Assembly (NCBI GenBank): GCA_021234155.1
Contig: JAJEKV010000003.1
Location: forward strand, 26,082,233 to 26,146,232
Length of the DNA stretch: 64,000 nt
From: Isoetes taiwanensis
Taxonomy: Eukaryota > Streptophyta > Lycopodiopsida > Isoetales > Isoetaceae
Reading direction: 5' to 3'
In this document: positions 12,559 to 24,144 of the stretch, piece by piece
How positions within the stretch are numbered: the stretch's first letter is position 1
Layout: each line of letters begins with the position of its first letter
Position numbers and translations under genes: made by a program
The notes under the pieces: generated by a model
What the model was told of the DNA's origin: nothing
Seen by the model: only the letters and a program-made list of their open reading frames with translations
The model's database searches: none

Positions 12559-13822
12559 GATAATGTTCTCAAAGCATTCAAAAATCAGTCAGATTATTCT
12601 GCGAAACCACAAAGATGCCACAGGACAATGGATTGATTTGCACATATCCATTGGTTCTTGGGTCACTATGAGGCCTAAACAACGCGGTCATCATGGGGTC
12701 AAGTGGCAAAAGCTCAATGACTTGAATTCACATTGGAAGGCACAGGTGCTTAGGTTTGTGACCAGCCAAGGTGGAAAATGTGTGGATCAGATCATAGTTG
12801 CACATGCATATGGGGCTCAAGACATGATGAAAGAGGATATTTCCAAATCTTCAACGTTTCCAAAACTTGATGTAAACTGTCTATGCTCATCTGACTTCAA
12901 AGATAGAGTTTCAGCACAAAGCATCACTAGCGTATTGGAGTTACACCATTATGTGATTGGAAAGTTATTGTTTCTTGATTATGCATTGTTTGCTCTTAAG
13001 GCTCAGGGCATATGGTTCCACAAATATCATTATACGAAGCAAAACAGGGCTGGAAAGTTGACAGTAATCAATGCTCCAAAATTATCACTTTTGTGTAGAG
13101 GAATCGGCGAGATGCATAGTCTTACTGCTTTTTGACTTTTCCTGACAAGAGAGGTAGCTAAATTAATGACTGAAAGAGGAGAGATTCGCGGTAGAGTGAA
13201 GGCCTTCATTCCCATACACATATTTGCGTTCATGTTCAAGGATGTGGAAACATTAAGAGTTGCACCTCAAACATATACTTTTAAAGGAGTTAGAGAAGAA
13301 TCGCTTGACCAATTGTTTTACGGATAATGGAGGACCAAGACTCATGAAACTGGTGGCCAAATAACCAAGTGCAAAGTGGATTCCAGCAGTTTCATATTCA
13401 GGTAATTTTTGTATTTTCCCATTGTTTCTACTTTGCAAATGATAGTGCATGATATCATGCATGATATAATGTTTTTCAGGTACAGGCTGCCAAAGCAAAT
13501 GTTATACTGTAATTTCTTTGTTGAAAGGCACAAAAAACAGTGGGAGAATAATAGGTATGTCTGGATAGCAGTAGAGGAACATCGCATTAAAACTAGTTCT
13601 ATGGAATTGAGGATACATCTAGAAAATGGTTCTCTGCAAACTTTGAATGTGGAAGAGGAATGGACGCTAACAGAATGCAGAAAGTTACTGGAGTTGCTCA
13701 TTGAACATTCTGAGTTTCATTTCCTAGTCGATGACAAGAAGATTGGCTATAGAAGAGAGTGCAGTGTGACATGCAAAGATTGCATGGCTCCACATCTCGT
13801 GAGAATTAAGCATGATATTTGA
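12559..13822 (+). pseudogene. Unrecognised protein gene, two exons, with two in-frame stops
   Basis: Exon 1 (about 12559-13401) follows an acceptor TTTTTGTAG and reads in one frame through GSWVTMRPKQRGHHGVKWQ and LHHYVIGKLLFLDYALFAL. It passes an in-frame TGA (13133-13135) and continues through VKAFIPIHIFAFMFKD and TYTFKGVREESLDQLF to a TAA near 13324. It ends at a consensus donor. Exon 2 (13480-13822) joins in phase (FIFR|YRLPKQ) and encodes NFFVERHKKQWE and LIEHSEFHFLVDDKK before a stop. The conserved frame across stops and intron shows a real gene that has decayed. I do not recognise the family. Within the giant insertion it is the longest non-retroelement coding region, so it is either captured cargo or the element's own protein. 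Confidence 0.6.
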
Positions 13823-14009
13823 TGTAATTCATTGTTTAGTACTGAAAAAAAAAATAGAGCTATTCTTAGTCTTATTTGGGTTCAACTCCCAAAGGCAGCT
13901 TACCATGGACTTATAACAGGCAGCTTACCAAGTTATTTTCCACAATTTATTCCCTTAGAAGCATCATTGGGTTGGAAAATGCTAATAATTAACTGATTTC
14001 ATGTTGCAG

Positions 14010-14135
14010 GTACTCTTGGTTAGATTCAGAGATGCAACAGATGCATTTTTTATTCCTTACTATGCAGGATATGATGCAATACAGTACTTATATAATAATA
14101 TTGCCGAATCTGCCCTCAAGCATGGAGTAGAGCTG
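14010..14135 (+). pseudogene. Orphan exon (LLVRFRDATDAFFIPYYAG), not recognised
   Basis: A 126-nt open exon between the acceptor TTGCAG and the donor G|GTAAAA. It lies 190 bp after the preceding unrecognised gene and could be a 3' exon of it or of a separate captured gene. Confidence 0.35.
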
Positions 14136-14366
14136 GTAAAATAGCTTAAAAAAAATGCGCAGTATGCTTAATGAATCATTTTGCTCTGTAGAATTTGTGT
14201 TTGTAACCATGGTTGTATCCATGTAGGAAGCCAAAGAGTTTAACATGTTATCTTGTATATTGAGTCCACATCAAACAGTTTACTGTTCTATATTTGGTCT
14301 CCTACACGAGAGTTGATAAAAGTTTTCCAGATTTTGCTAGTCAAATTATATTTCATTTATCTTCAG

Positions 14367-14640
14367 ATTACCTATTTTGAACAACACAAAACTCAAGGTT
14401 TACTTGTATGGAGTAGTACCAACAACAGTGAGAATCAGAACGGCCATACGAACTGGTAGTCTAGGCCAAATATTGCTTTTTGTAAGTATTTTGCTGCTAA
14501 AGTTATTTAAACACTGGATTTTTCCAATTGTAGCAATTAAGCTTTCCAGCATCCATCATGTTTACTTCCTTTGTGGTCGCAATATCACAACTAGAATTTT
14601 TTGCAGCACTTGTATCAGTGGTTGCATATGCAAGGTCAAT
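14367..14640 (+). pseudogene. Two exons of an unrecognised, possibly membrane, protein
   Basis: Exon 14367-14481 (acceptor CTTCAG, donor T|GTAAGT) encodes YGVVPTTVRIRTAIRTGSLG. Exon 14534-14640 encodes a hydrophobic stretch (FTSFVVAISQLEFFAALVSVV) that would suit a membrane helix, then a donor GTAAGT. Both lie on the plus strand, like their neighbours. The downstream sequence switches abruptly into a dispersed repeat at 14653, which probably truncates the gene. Confidence 0.4.
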
Positions 14641-14652
14641 GTAAGTTCCAAT

Positions 14653-14910
14653 ATGTAGCATAATAACAGGGGGTTTTCTTTGTGTTTTTGTACGCTTTTC
14701 ACAAAGGTTTTCCTAAGATTTCATGGCGTATTCAAATAGATGTAGTAATGCGTACATCTAGAGTGCACCATTTCTTAGTCGTTGATTTAGTTTTTTTTTT
14801 CAATGGTCTAACATCCAAGGGCTTACAACAAAAGCCCTCTTTTTATTTTAGGGGTGAACATGCAAGCCTGGTGGATAGCATTCTAGGGCATGAAACAGGG
14901 CTTGCAAATC
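14653..14910 (+). repeat. Dispersed repeat R2, copy 1
   Basis: Begins ATGTAGCATAATAACAGGGGG and resembles 18073-18325. Reverse-oriented partial copies lie at about 23050-23253 and 33999-34180. The sharp shared end at ATGTAGCA suggests a true element terminus. No coding capacity was seen. Confidence 0.75.
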
Positions 14911-15016
14911 TGGATCCAGGCAGATTTTTTGCTGTAATCCGACAGGAGGAGTTCGTTTGCCATAACAATTCCGTTGATATCAGAAGTTGATTGTTCAGCA
15001 AAAAGCATAAGTATCT

Positions 15017-15151
15017 ATGGCTATGGCGCCTCCGGTGCTGGCCTTGCTGGTGGCTATGGCAGCCATTTCTAGTGCATATGCATACCTCAAAGGCTGCTAT
15101 GGAGTGGTTCAGAGTGGCTGCAGTGGCACCATCCATGGGAAATCAGGTCTG
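15017..15151 (+). CDS. Short signal-peptide ORF or first exon of a secreted protein
   Basis: A 44-residue frame starts MAMAPPVLALLVAMAAISSA, a textbook signal peptide with a likely cut after AYA, and is followed by two cysteines (KGCYG, SGCSG). A possible donor (CAG|GTCTG) lies just before the stop, so it may be a first exon whose partners were not captured. It was not assigned to a family. Confidence 0.35.
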
Positions 15152-15429
15152 TAGAACAGAAATTAATTAGGGCAGTATTTCGGATCTTTTGCATAGGAAT
15201 TTCCCATTTTGGGGATTCATCAAGTAGTTGGGCACAAGATGCAGATTCTTCTTGGCAACATACAAGCGTGCTCTTGTGGTTTGTTTTTAGTGCTATTTTT
15301 AACCCATTTCTTGGCCCGGTTTTCAGCCTTTTCTTGACCGAATCATAGGAGACAAGCTGCGAGAAAATACTCCTAGTTCTGGCTGCCAAGAAATAATTGT
15401 TTGAAGCCCCCGGTTCTTCATCTAGAGCT

Positions 15430-16240
15430 CGAGCCAAAGAGTAGAAGAGATATCGGTTCCTGGAGAGCCATCTTGTAAGATTGCTTGATGTTCCAACTCC
15501 TCAAGAAATAGAAGAGTTTTTTGTTCGGGCCGAGCATCAAGAACAGAGAAGACTATCGACAGTACTAGCCATAGCCATAGCTATGATAGCCATCTTTTTT
15601 CTTGCCCAAACCCAACTTTGTGCTTACGGGTGGCTGCATTACATTGTTTCAAAGCATTAGTAGGGTTCGGTGTTTGTTAAGCTGTGGAAAGATGGAACCA
15701 AACATTGGCGGAGCGAGGTACTTAGGTTAATCAATCATTTTACTTTCGGACCTGATCCGTCACAGTCCCATTCCTCATCTTGTTTGTGTATTTATAGTTG
15801 CGCTTTGCATCACATGCTTTCTACCTCAACGCAGCTCAATTTTGCTTCCAGCCTAGGCGATTGAATCCGGTAATTTGACTTGCAGGTTTGGCCCCAATCC
15901 CTTCCCAAACAGTGCTTTTTGTCTTTATCTCTTTTTACAAAAATTACGCATGAGTGATCCCTGAGGAAATTGTTGAATTTTGGAGAGTACTTTATCAGGA
16001 CTGGTTGATCTAAAAGCTTTAGGAATCAAATCATGTCATGATAATTTCGTTCCGTCTGGATGCATCTCCTCGCCTGTCGAATATTGGAGGACAAACCACG
16101 GGCCTGAGCTTCAATTCAATGATGTTTTTTTACTTCCTTTTAAAGCACGGTTCCTTTTTTTATGCCTAAATGGAAATACTATAGGCCCGGATGCATAGGA
16201 GGCCTTTGAAGACAAACTGCAGGTATGAGTGGCGATTTTT
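15430..16240 (+). pseudogene. KRP-type cyclin-dependent kinase inhibitor fragment
   Basis: At 15487-15570 one frame reads PTPQEIEEFFVRAEHQEQRR. This matches the conserved core of the plant KIP-related protein CDK-inhibitor domain (EIEEFF-x2-AE-x-xQ-RR), which binds cyclin-CDK complexes in the nucleus. After an unrelated or intronic stretch, 16199-16240 reads RPLKTNCRYEWRF, resembling the family's C-terminal PL-x-GRYEW signature. The pieces are separated by about 630 bp, and no start or complete frame is visible. It is a gene fragment inside the giant insertion and shares the strand of the methyltransferase exons that follow. Confidence 0.6.
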
Positions 16241-16550
16241 TAACATTACTCAGCTATTCAGAATTAGCTGGTTATTGATTCCTTCAATCAAGGCACAGTA
16301 CACAATATTTTCAACCTCGATCCAGCCTTTTCTGAATATTGTTGTGTTTTTTGTGGTTGTTTGTTCCATTTTCTCGACCCCAAGTGCACGAACCTTGCCT
16401 GATGCAGATATATCATGTCCCCCCGAGAGAGTTTTCGATCAGAACAATGACAAAAATAGAACAATGACAAAAATAGGTTGGTTTCTTTCAGAAAGAAATC
16501 GGCTAGCGGATCATGGAACACCGTTTTTAGCAGATTGGATCTTGCAATAG

Positions 16551-17088
16551 ATGCCCGGTTGTTGGAGTATGACCATAGATTTGCTAGGTATGGTTCGGAC
16601 TTCGTGTACTATGATTTTAATTCTCCAGAAGACCTGCCTCATGAATTACAGCATTCTTTTGAGGTGGTGGTTGCAGATCCTCCTTATCTAGTGAGTCGAT
16701 GGTCATACTTTGAAATTTATGACACTTGTTTTTTTTCTCACATCTAATATTTCTTTCTCTTTTTCAGAGTGAAGATTGTTTAAAGAAAATATCTAGGACC
16801 GTGAATTTTCTCTCTAAGGGCATTGTTTGTTCAGTATCCTGTCCTTTTGCTAACAGGTATATTTATTATGCTTTTTTGCACCTAACATCATTTAAAAGCT
16901 TCAAACAATTTATTCTTAATTGACTCTCATGCAAGCAGGAGCTAGGAGCTGTCCAACAGGAATATGTCTTCAAACTTCTTGGATTACGGCCCACTCTTTT
17001 TAGACCTTCCCATCAATGCAAAATTGGCAATGAGTTCAAGTTATTCACCAACTATGACCCTACAACAAGCATAGGACGCTGGGAATAA
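16551..17088 (+). pseudogene. EEF1AKMT1 (N6AMT2)-like lysine methyltransferase, last three exons
   Basis: Exon 16551-16690 encodes [20 protein letters not shown] and ends ADPPYL, the DPPY catalytic motif of this methyltransferase family. Exon 16768-16856 starts SEDCLKK and ends in LLLTG. Exon 16946-17088 (acceptor CTAG) encodes KIGNEFKLFTNYD and ends GRWE and stop. Family members methylate a lysine of translation elongation factor 1A. Splice phases agree, but within exon 2 the frame slips by one base between the SKG and PVLLL parts, and the N-terminal half is missing. It is therefore a broken fragment. Its residue conservation suggests recent capture. Confidence 0.85.
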
Positions 17089-17522
17089 AATAGACAAGTT
17101 TGGATGCTTTGTAGACCATCACAAGTATAATGAGATTTATACGGCTCTGGTTCATTAAAGATTGAACGTGTGATCTGGTCTTATCTCAATTTGCAGATTA
17201 TTGATCTAGTTAACTTAACTGTAGAAAGTTGGTCTGCAAGGTGATGAACAGATCTGACCATCTAGATTGAATGGTCCCCACGGAATCAGGCTAAATAATA
17301 TATTCCATGTAAGTGGCATCGCGCAGCACGTTATATTTCTGAATTGGAGGCTTTTCAAAAGATATGTTAACCAATATTTTGTCATACACTCATAGCTCAA
17401 TGTTAAATATATTCTTGCTATCTTTATATCTGGACAAATTGCATGTTCCTCTTGGATCTAATCCATGTTCTAGCATGAACCATGCCCTCTTACACATGTG
17501 TTCAACTATAATATCGAAGCTT
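17089..17522. other. No gene seen
   Basis: 3' flank of the methyltransferase fragment and AT-rich sequence leading into the foldback element. No exon or repeat was recognised. Confidence 0.4.
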
Positions 17523-17525
17523 CTT

Positions 17526-18070
17526 AGTAATTAATATATAGGTCCTTAAAATTCTCCTATGTTTGCTTTTGTTAGGGCCCGAAGGGCCCAAAATTTTTTT
17601 TAGTATATCAACCAACACATAACTACCATTAACATTAATTAACACAACCATTGGGTCCAACACATTTAAATTAAAATCCCCCTTAAACCCCCTTTGGTTT
17701 GGGTGCATATTCACACGGGGGTGACGTAGGGCAGCGAGAGCCCTTGTAATTATGTTTTGCACGTATAAAATCAACATCATATAGTATATTGCCTGAAATC
17801 TTATAGTATTTTACAAATCTTGTTATACAGTATAACAAATTCTATACATCCATACCCCACAAACGAGGAACTTTGTGTACGGTGTAGATTAAGGAATAAG
17901 GGGTGAATATGCCTATCCAACAGCTCTCGTTGCCCGGAGTCACCCCCCGTGTGAATATGCCACCCAAACCAAAGGGGGTTTAAGGGGGATTTTAATTTAA
18001 ATGTGTTGGACCCAATGGTTGTGTTAATTAATGTTAATGGTAGTTATGTGTTGGTTGATATACTAAAAAA
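17526..18070. repeat. Long-TIR foldback element F1, copy 1
   Basis: The left arm (about 17526-17760) contains GGGCCCGAAGGGCCC and CCCTTTGGTTTGGGTGCATA. The right arm (about 17920-18066) is its inverted copy. The arms flank an AT-rich spacer with CATACCCCACAAACGAGG. Related copies are at 20427-21015 and 23254-23607. It is non-coding. The right arm is cut where repeat R2 begins. Confidence 0.85.
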
Positions 18071-18072
18071 AT

Positions 18073-18325
18073 ATGTAGCATAATAACAGGGGGTTTTCTT
18101 TGTGTTTTTGTACGCTTTTCACAAAGGTTTTCTTAAGATTTCATGGCGTATTCGAATGGATGTACTAATGCGTCTAGAGTGCACCATTTCTTAGTCGTTG
18201 ATTTAGCTTTTTTTTTTCAATGGTCCAACATCCAAGGGCTCACAACAAAAGCCCTCTTTTTATTTTAAGGGCTGAACATCGAAGCCTCATGGATAGCTAG
18301 GGCACGAAACAGGGCTTGCAAATCC
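18073..18325 (+). repeat. Dispersed repeat R2, copy 2
   Basis: Closely similar to 14653-14910. It abuts the truncated right arm of foldback copy 1. Confidence 0.8.
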
Positions 18326-18594
18326 TTTTTCCCTATTTTGCACGAGCATGTCGATTTCATATCTCCTCTTCATTTCTGGATGATGGCTATGGTGGGCTAG
18401 GCAGCTATGGCTATGGCATGTGGAAGCTTCAGAATAGCAGAGGCATGAAGTATTGAAGCTACATATTTTAGGGTTCTTTGGTCGCATTTTTAGGGCTCAT
18501 TTGGTTCTTTGGTTGTTGCTAGATGTTAGTGTGCCCCGGTTGGACCAAATCAAAGACCTGTGCAACTATTGCCTTTTGGCCAATTTTTAGGTAA

Positions 18595-19230
18595 GGTTAT
18601 GTCGCCCCAATCAGAGAGTAGAGCAGATCACAGCAGAGATAGTTCCGTAGGGAAGCTCGGGAATGCCAGAAATCCACTTGGGGGGGCTGCAGTGGTAACC
18701 AGGGCCGGGTCCAGCCAAGCTGAAATTCCAAGGGGGGATGACAGTGGTGTTGGAGGTGCCTGCAAGCCCGATCTTGAGCTCAAAATTAGCCATCGAATTC
18801 TCCACATCCCTGACTTTGCATTAGGCAAAGACTCCACTTCGCAAAGCAATTTGCGGTTTTCAAACCATCCAGAGCATCTGCAGTAAGATCTACAATCTCA
18901 GGGTCGCGCTTGCATGAGTGCGGAATTATCCATGTGAATTCTGAACAATCCCCTTGCATGGTGGCTTGGGCGCCCATCATCTCCCATATTATTTCAAATC
19001 CTTGCCAGTTCCACCCCAGCTTCCACCCCGGAGCTTGTATGTGCCTATACTGCTGGTAGTTGATTAGTCTCACCATAGCCTGCATCATGACTGATTTCTC
19101 GTTTATTTCTCAGAACTTTAACCAATTTCTATAGCAGAACGAAGATCTCCAGCTTGCCTTGTATCCATCAGTTGTCCAACTCATTATATCCCATGTCACA
19201 GTGATATTTCCTGTTGCGAAATCCATCTAG
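18595..19230 (-). pseudogene. COBRA-like (GPI-anchored cell-wall protein) gene fragment
   Basis: The exon at about 19131-19230 reads GNITVTWDIMSWTTDGY, the start of the mature COBRA domain. The exon at about 18595-19090 continues with YRHIQAPGWKLGWNW, EMMGAQATMQGDCSEF and RDPEIVDL, then VGLAGTSN-like and GPGPGYHC segments. COBRA proteins guide cellulose microfibril orientation at the plant cell surface. The later CCVS domain and GPI signal are absent, an in-frame stop sits near the start of the first exon, and the cysteine after ANC is changed. It is the only fragment in this part of the giant insertion that lies on the minus strand. Confidence 0.85.
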
Positions 19231-20426
19231 GCTATGCTGAAGCACGGATTTTGTAGGTGTATCAGAGCATTAAAGCATGAAATAAAGCATGAAATAGGTT
19301 AGCCCCCTATTTGTTTCTGTCTTTCTTTCTTTCTTTCTTGCAAAGAGTTCTACGATTCACACAGACGGAGGAACGTAGAAGAAAGATCCCTCTTTGGCCA
19401 TGGTTTTATTTGAAGCTCTGAATTTCCATTCCCAAGCTAAATCGTCAACTGGCTGATGTGCATTCAGAAATTACTTGGCCTAATTCATTGGCTCATTTGC
19501 AGGTTTCCCACTAAAAGTCTGCACCAGTAACTGATGGGAACTCAATTGCAGCCCCTTGCGCTCGTCATTCACTAGGTTAGCTTAGCTTTATCGAGAACGT
19601 TATCTTCCTTTTTTTCCTTTCGTGTTGATATCTTGTAAAAGCTTGCTGCTTTCCTTTCTCCATAATTATTGCAGCCAGAAACTTGAATTAGAAGCAGAAG
19701 CATAACTCCATTGCTTCGTAATGCAGATAGAAGCATTGATTGCAGTTAGTAATTTTAGCAATGAACTGTAAACCAGAGCACCTATTCAGTTTCATGATTG
19801 GGCATGAACAAAATTTGGCAACAAGATAACTCTTTCGCAAGAGCATGATTTATAAACACGGCAGCCCCTTTTTATAGGTTGTGGCACAAATTGCAGCCGT
19901 ATTGCATTTGAGCTTCTAAAATTTGAAGCTTTGTTGTTGAAAGCAAATGCAAGGAATGTGCATTTCTATTTTTTGTTACTGAACTATCATTCCTTTGCTT
20001 GTAAATTGCAGGCTTTATATTGGCCTTTGCACAATGTAGCCTCTGTAAGATTTAATGCTCCATTCTCTGCATTTTATTTAGAAGCACTATAAATTGAGTC
20101 ATTTATGTACCAATGATCGAATGGGTTTATTGCTTGATGTCACTCGAGTTCTTTGTGTATGGTGTTACTGCAGCTGGATTCACATGTCACATTCTGCAAT
20201 GTGAGTGGCTTGGGTTGCAATGTGAGTGGCTTGGGTTGTCCAAGGTGTTCTCATGGCTTGCATAACAAAATATTCCCTCTTTTTAATTCCATGGTACATG
20301 TTTCTAGATTGCTACATATAATTGCAGGAGTTAGACTGCTATACATTGTTGCAACACAGATTATTTCATGGTTTTAGAAAGATCATAGGAGTTTCGCATG
20401 TTTTACATATTTTTACGTACGTTTGT
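19231..20426. other. No gene seen
   Basis: T-rich, intron-like sequence with a short (TTTC)n run near 19320. There is a 23-bp tandem duplication (GCAATGTGAGTGGCTTGGGTT-type) near 20195-20240. No exon was recognised. Confidence 0.4.
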
Positions 20427-21015
20427 TTTTTTTAGGGCCCGAAGGGCCCAAATTTTTTTTTAGTATAACAACCAACACATAATTATCATTAACAATATGT
20501 CGCATAATAATACAACCATTGGGTCCAACACATTTAAATTAAAATCCCCCTTAAACCCCCTTTGGTTTGGGTGCATATTCACACGGGGGGTTACGTAGGG
20601 CAGCGAGAGCCCCAAAAATATATTTACAATACATGTACAAAATTAACACCATTAAGTACACATTAACACATTCTCTCAAATCTTATAGTATTTTGCAAAC
20701 TTTAATATACAGTATACAAAAACTTGTACATGCATACCCCACAAACGAGGATCGCTATGTACGGTCCAGATCTTGGAATAAAGGGCAAATATGCCTATCC
20801 GACAGCTCTCGTTGCCCGAAGTAACCCCCCATGTGAATATGCACCCAAACCAAAGGGGGTTTAAGGGGGATTTTAATTTAAATGTGTTAAATGCAATGGT
20901 TTGTGTTAATAATATTAATGGTAGTTGTGTGTTTATTGTTATATAAAAAAAATTTGGGCCCTTCGGGCCCCAACTAAAGCAAACATAGGTAAAGTTTATG
21001 GGCCTAAATATTAAT
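20427..21015. repeat. Long-TIR foldback element F1, copy 2 (most complete)
   Basis: The arms start near GGGCCCGAAGGGCCC at 20435 and end at its inverted copy near 20970. Homology between this right flank and the left flank of copy 1 extends to about 21015, so the full inverted repeat is roughly 250 bp. It is non-coding and MITE-like. The target duplication was not resolved. Confidence 0.85.
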
Positions 21016-22076
21016 TACTAAAAAGCACAATAATTTCCATTGCAAACAACTATGAGTACATTTTATGTAATCATTATATTCATTATCGGTATCTGAATAT
21101 TGCAATACAAGAATCGTGTAAACTATTGTGAACTGCACATTGTCATGCATATGCTAGTGTATATGGTAACATGTACTGGTGTCAATGCAAGCCTGTTTTG
21201 CCATGGCAAGCATTCACAAATAAAGTCGGATATACTCACAAATATGGTTACATAGATTAGCAAGCCAGCCTGCACACAATGTCAAACATACAAGCTGGTG
21301 TGCACATACAACGAACTGCAAATCTGCCTCGAATTTTAAAGAGAAGCCTATAACGAACTTTGCCGCTAGCCTATGGCCGGCGCTCGAAATCGGCCTCTTG
21401 CGACCTGCCTATAAGAGATTGCCAATTTCTGTATTGTCTACTTATATAAAATATAATGAGAACATAGAAGAAAACAGCCAATTTGCAATAACATAACAAT
21501 ATTCTCTCCAATGACGGCACCAGGTCTTAATAAATGTCAAGTGTTTCATGAATTGTATGCAATTTGTTTGAGACACTAATAAATGGATGAGTTTGACAGG
21601 GGGCATGATACACTTGTCAACAAGTTTAAGGAAGATAAAGTCTCCAAAATTATTTTCACCTCCACTCAAAACAAGACCATTAGCTTATTCAACACTTCAT
21701 CCATTGGTATGTGAAATACGTCCCAAACCTTCAGCCAGCACAATACGACGAACTATCATGCAGCAAGGCATAATTGTAAAGGTCCCCAATAAAACTCTCA
21801 AATTAGCATCACGTTACCTCTCGCCAATAACTAGAGCATCGAATGTTACACAGCTTTAGCAATGAACAGGAAGGGTCTTACAGTAAAATTCTTTACATGA
21901 AATAATTTCCAAGCAAAAAGAGGATCTTATCTGCATTGAAGCAAGCAAGAAAATGGAAGACACAGAGATTTTGAACAGAAAATAATACCGATGATCAATT
22001 CAACCGATTAATTTGCTGGAGAAATGATAAGAGCCACTAGACATGCTTATGAACAAAATAAATATCCCTTCTCATA
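21016..22076. other. No gene recognised
   Basis: AT-rich sequence. A short segment at 21300-21350 (CTGCAAATCTGC, GAATTTTAAAGAGAAGC) recurs near 22825-22860, marking a small dispersed duplication. Confidence 0.4.
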
Positions 22077-22335
22077 AGAATGAACTGTTGTAGTGTGTGC
22101 TAAGGCTACCTTGTACATGATGAGTAGATCTTCCCCGCTTAGAGGCAACCTACGCTTTCGATGTTCAGATGTCATCTTCAGGAGTCTCTCCTGCAAGCAC
22201 ATGAAGAGCTTTAGATTTCTAGTACAGTATGCCAGCACGAAAGCTTTTACAAGTCATCCACCTTAAGTGCCCCTGGATCGTAACGTTCAGATAAAATATC
22301 CCTCTCTACTGCGGTTGCTTCATCGGGCTGTCTGG
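22077..22335 (-). pseudogene. Two possible exons of an unrecognised gene
   Basis: Reading leftward, a frame near 22255-22335 gives EATAVERDILSERYDPGALK and meets a donor. After an acceptor (GCTTGCAG) an exon at about 22110-22195 gives MTSEHRKRRLPLSGEDLLIM and a donor. The composition looks like real protein and the splice sites are plausible. The family was not recognised. Confidence 0.35.
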
Positions 22336-23049
22336 ATAAATCAAACAATATGTGTAGTGTTAAAATTTAACATTGATAAGTGTTTTCTGCGCAGAAATTC
22401 TCACCTCTGTTGATCAATAACTTCTCTTGCATTTGTTTCCTAAATAGAAAAAAAATCGCACTCAGGGAAGAATCCGTTTCCATGCAGACGGTTTGGCGTA
22501 ATCCTGGATTGAAGCTTGGCATCTGATTTCCTTCCCAAATCCCAGAACAGAGGATTGCCATCTGGGTTTCCTTCCCCGATCCAAAAACAGGTTAAATTTC
22601 TGCTGCCTTCAATAACGACCAATAATCTCGAGACATCACAATTACAGAAGTCACACCTGTTCAAGCAAGATTGCTTTGTGTACTTGGTCTTCAAAAAGAT
22701 GATCCTCATCTGTTAACACGTTCTCTGGCACTTGGAGAATACTAGCTTGCCCAGATTTTGGGAGAGAGGAGACCATGTCCATACCTAATGTCCCATCTAA
22801 GACGCAAAACCTAGGCAGCTGAAAACTGCAAATCTGCTTCGAATTTTAAAGAGAAGCTCTCAGAGAGCCTGATTCGGCATATCAAAAGCTGTTGATAGCA
22901 TCACGACACAGCTGCTCCATAGACTCCCTGTAAAAAATGGTGAGTCTTACCTCCTTCAGTCTGCACCTATCCTGAAACCCTAGAATAAGCCCACAAACGC
23001 AGCCCACAGACCCTAAAATCAAGGTTCTTGATCTTGCATGCATTCTTTG
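22336..23049. other. No gene recognised
   Basis: Mixed non-coding sequence within the giant insertion. It contains no open frame with protein-like composition. Confidence 0.35.
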
Positions 23050-23253
23050 CATTTTTTTTTATAAGGGAAAAATATTCAATGCAAAAACCATTGCAAAACC
23101 ATAGGTAAAATGCCATTCAAATATGAGAATCACATTGTGCACTCTAGATATACTGATTAGTATGCCTCGTGCAATACGCCCATGAAATCATATGAAAACC
23201 ATGCCAAAAAGCGTATAAAATTACAAAAAAAACCCCCTGTTATAATGCTACAT
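23050..23253 (-). repeat. Dispersed repeat R2, copy 3 (diverged)
   Basis: Reverse orientation, ending AACCCCCTGTTATAATGCTACAT-type sequence at 23253, the same terminus as copies 1 and 2. It directly abuts foldback copy 3. Confidence 0.7.
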
Positions 23254-23607
23254 ATTCACACGGGGGGTGACGTAGGGCAGCGAGAGCCCTTATAATTATA
23301 TTTTGCACGTACAAAATCAACACCATATAGTATTTTGCTTGAAATCTTATAGTATTTTGCAAATCTTGTTATACAGTATAGCAATTTTTGTACTTGCATA
23401 CCCCACAAACGAGGAACTTTACGTACAGTGTAGATTAAGGAATAAGGGGTGAATATGCCTATCCAACAGCTCTCGTTGCCCGGAGTCACCCCCCGTGTGA
23501 ATATGCACCCAAACCAAAGGGGGTTTAAGGGGGATTTTAATTTAAATGTGTTGGACCCAATGGTTGTATTATTATGCGACATATTGTTAATGATAATTAT
23601 GTGTTGG
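23254..23607. repeat. Long-TIR foldback element F1, copy 3 (left arm truncated)
   Basis: Contains ATTCACACGGGGGGTGACG, the CATACCCCACAAACGAGG spacer and the inverted arm up to about 23607. The outer part of the left arm is lost at the junction with R2, the mirror of the junction seen at copy 1. Confidence 0.8.
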
Positions 23608-24144
23608 TACCATCACAGTCATATTTCTATGGAGGTACTCAGAATGTCAACTTTACCTGATGTCTAAAGCATTATATAAGTTATGGGGTAACATTGTCTC
23701 AATACTTTGCAGTGGGTTAAAAAATGATGCAGCCATTCCACAAATGATTTTATTGATTCGTGCTCTACGGTAAATCTTCCTATAATTGTGATTGACAAGC
23801 ATTACACTTATTTCGATTTAGTTAGCTATGTTTTATATTTGATGCGCACCAAAGAGAGAAGTAACATCATAAACGGAAGTTGGGCACCAATATTTGCACT
23901 GAGTTTGTTTTTCTAGTTTTTTTGGGAAACTCTCCAACAAAATACTTTGTCGTACTTTAGAAACAACTTAAAACTATAGACATCTGTGGCGCTGACATAC
24001 AAAAGAGGATGCAATCTTCAACCCCCACAAAGAGAATAGTGATTAGCATTCCAGGCCATTGCGCTACCAGAGGTGCTGAATAATTTTTGTTTACTCTATA
24101 GCATGTAGCCTTTATATTCTCAGGTCTTTTCAAGAACTTGAAGC

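Noticed and set aside
13850-13910. GGTTCAACTCCC-like tRNA T-arm
   Set aside because: No cloverleaf could be formed around it.
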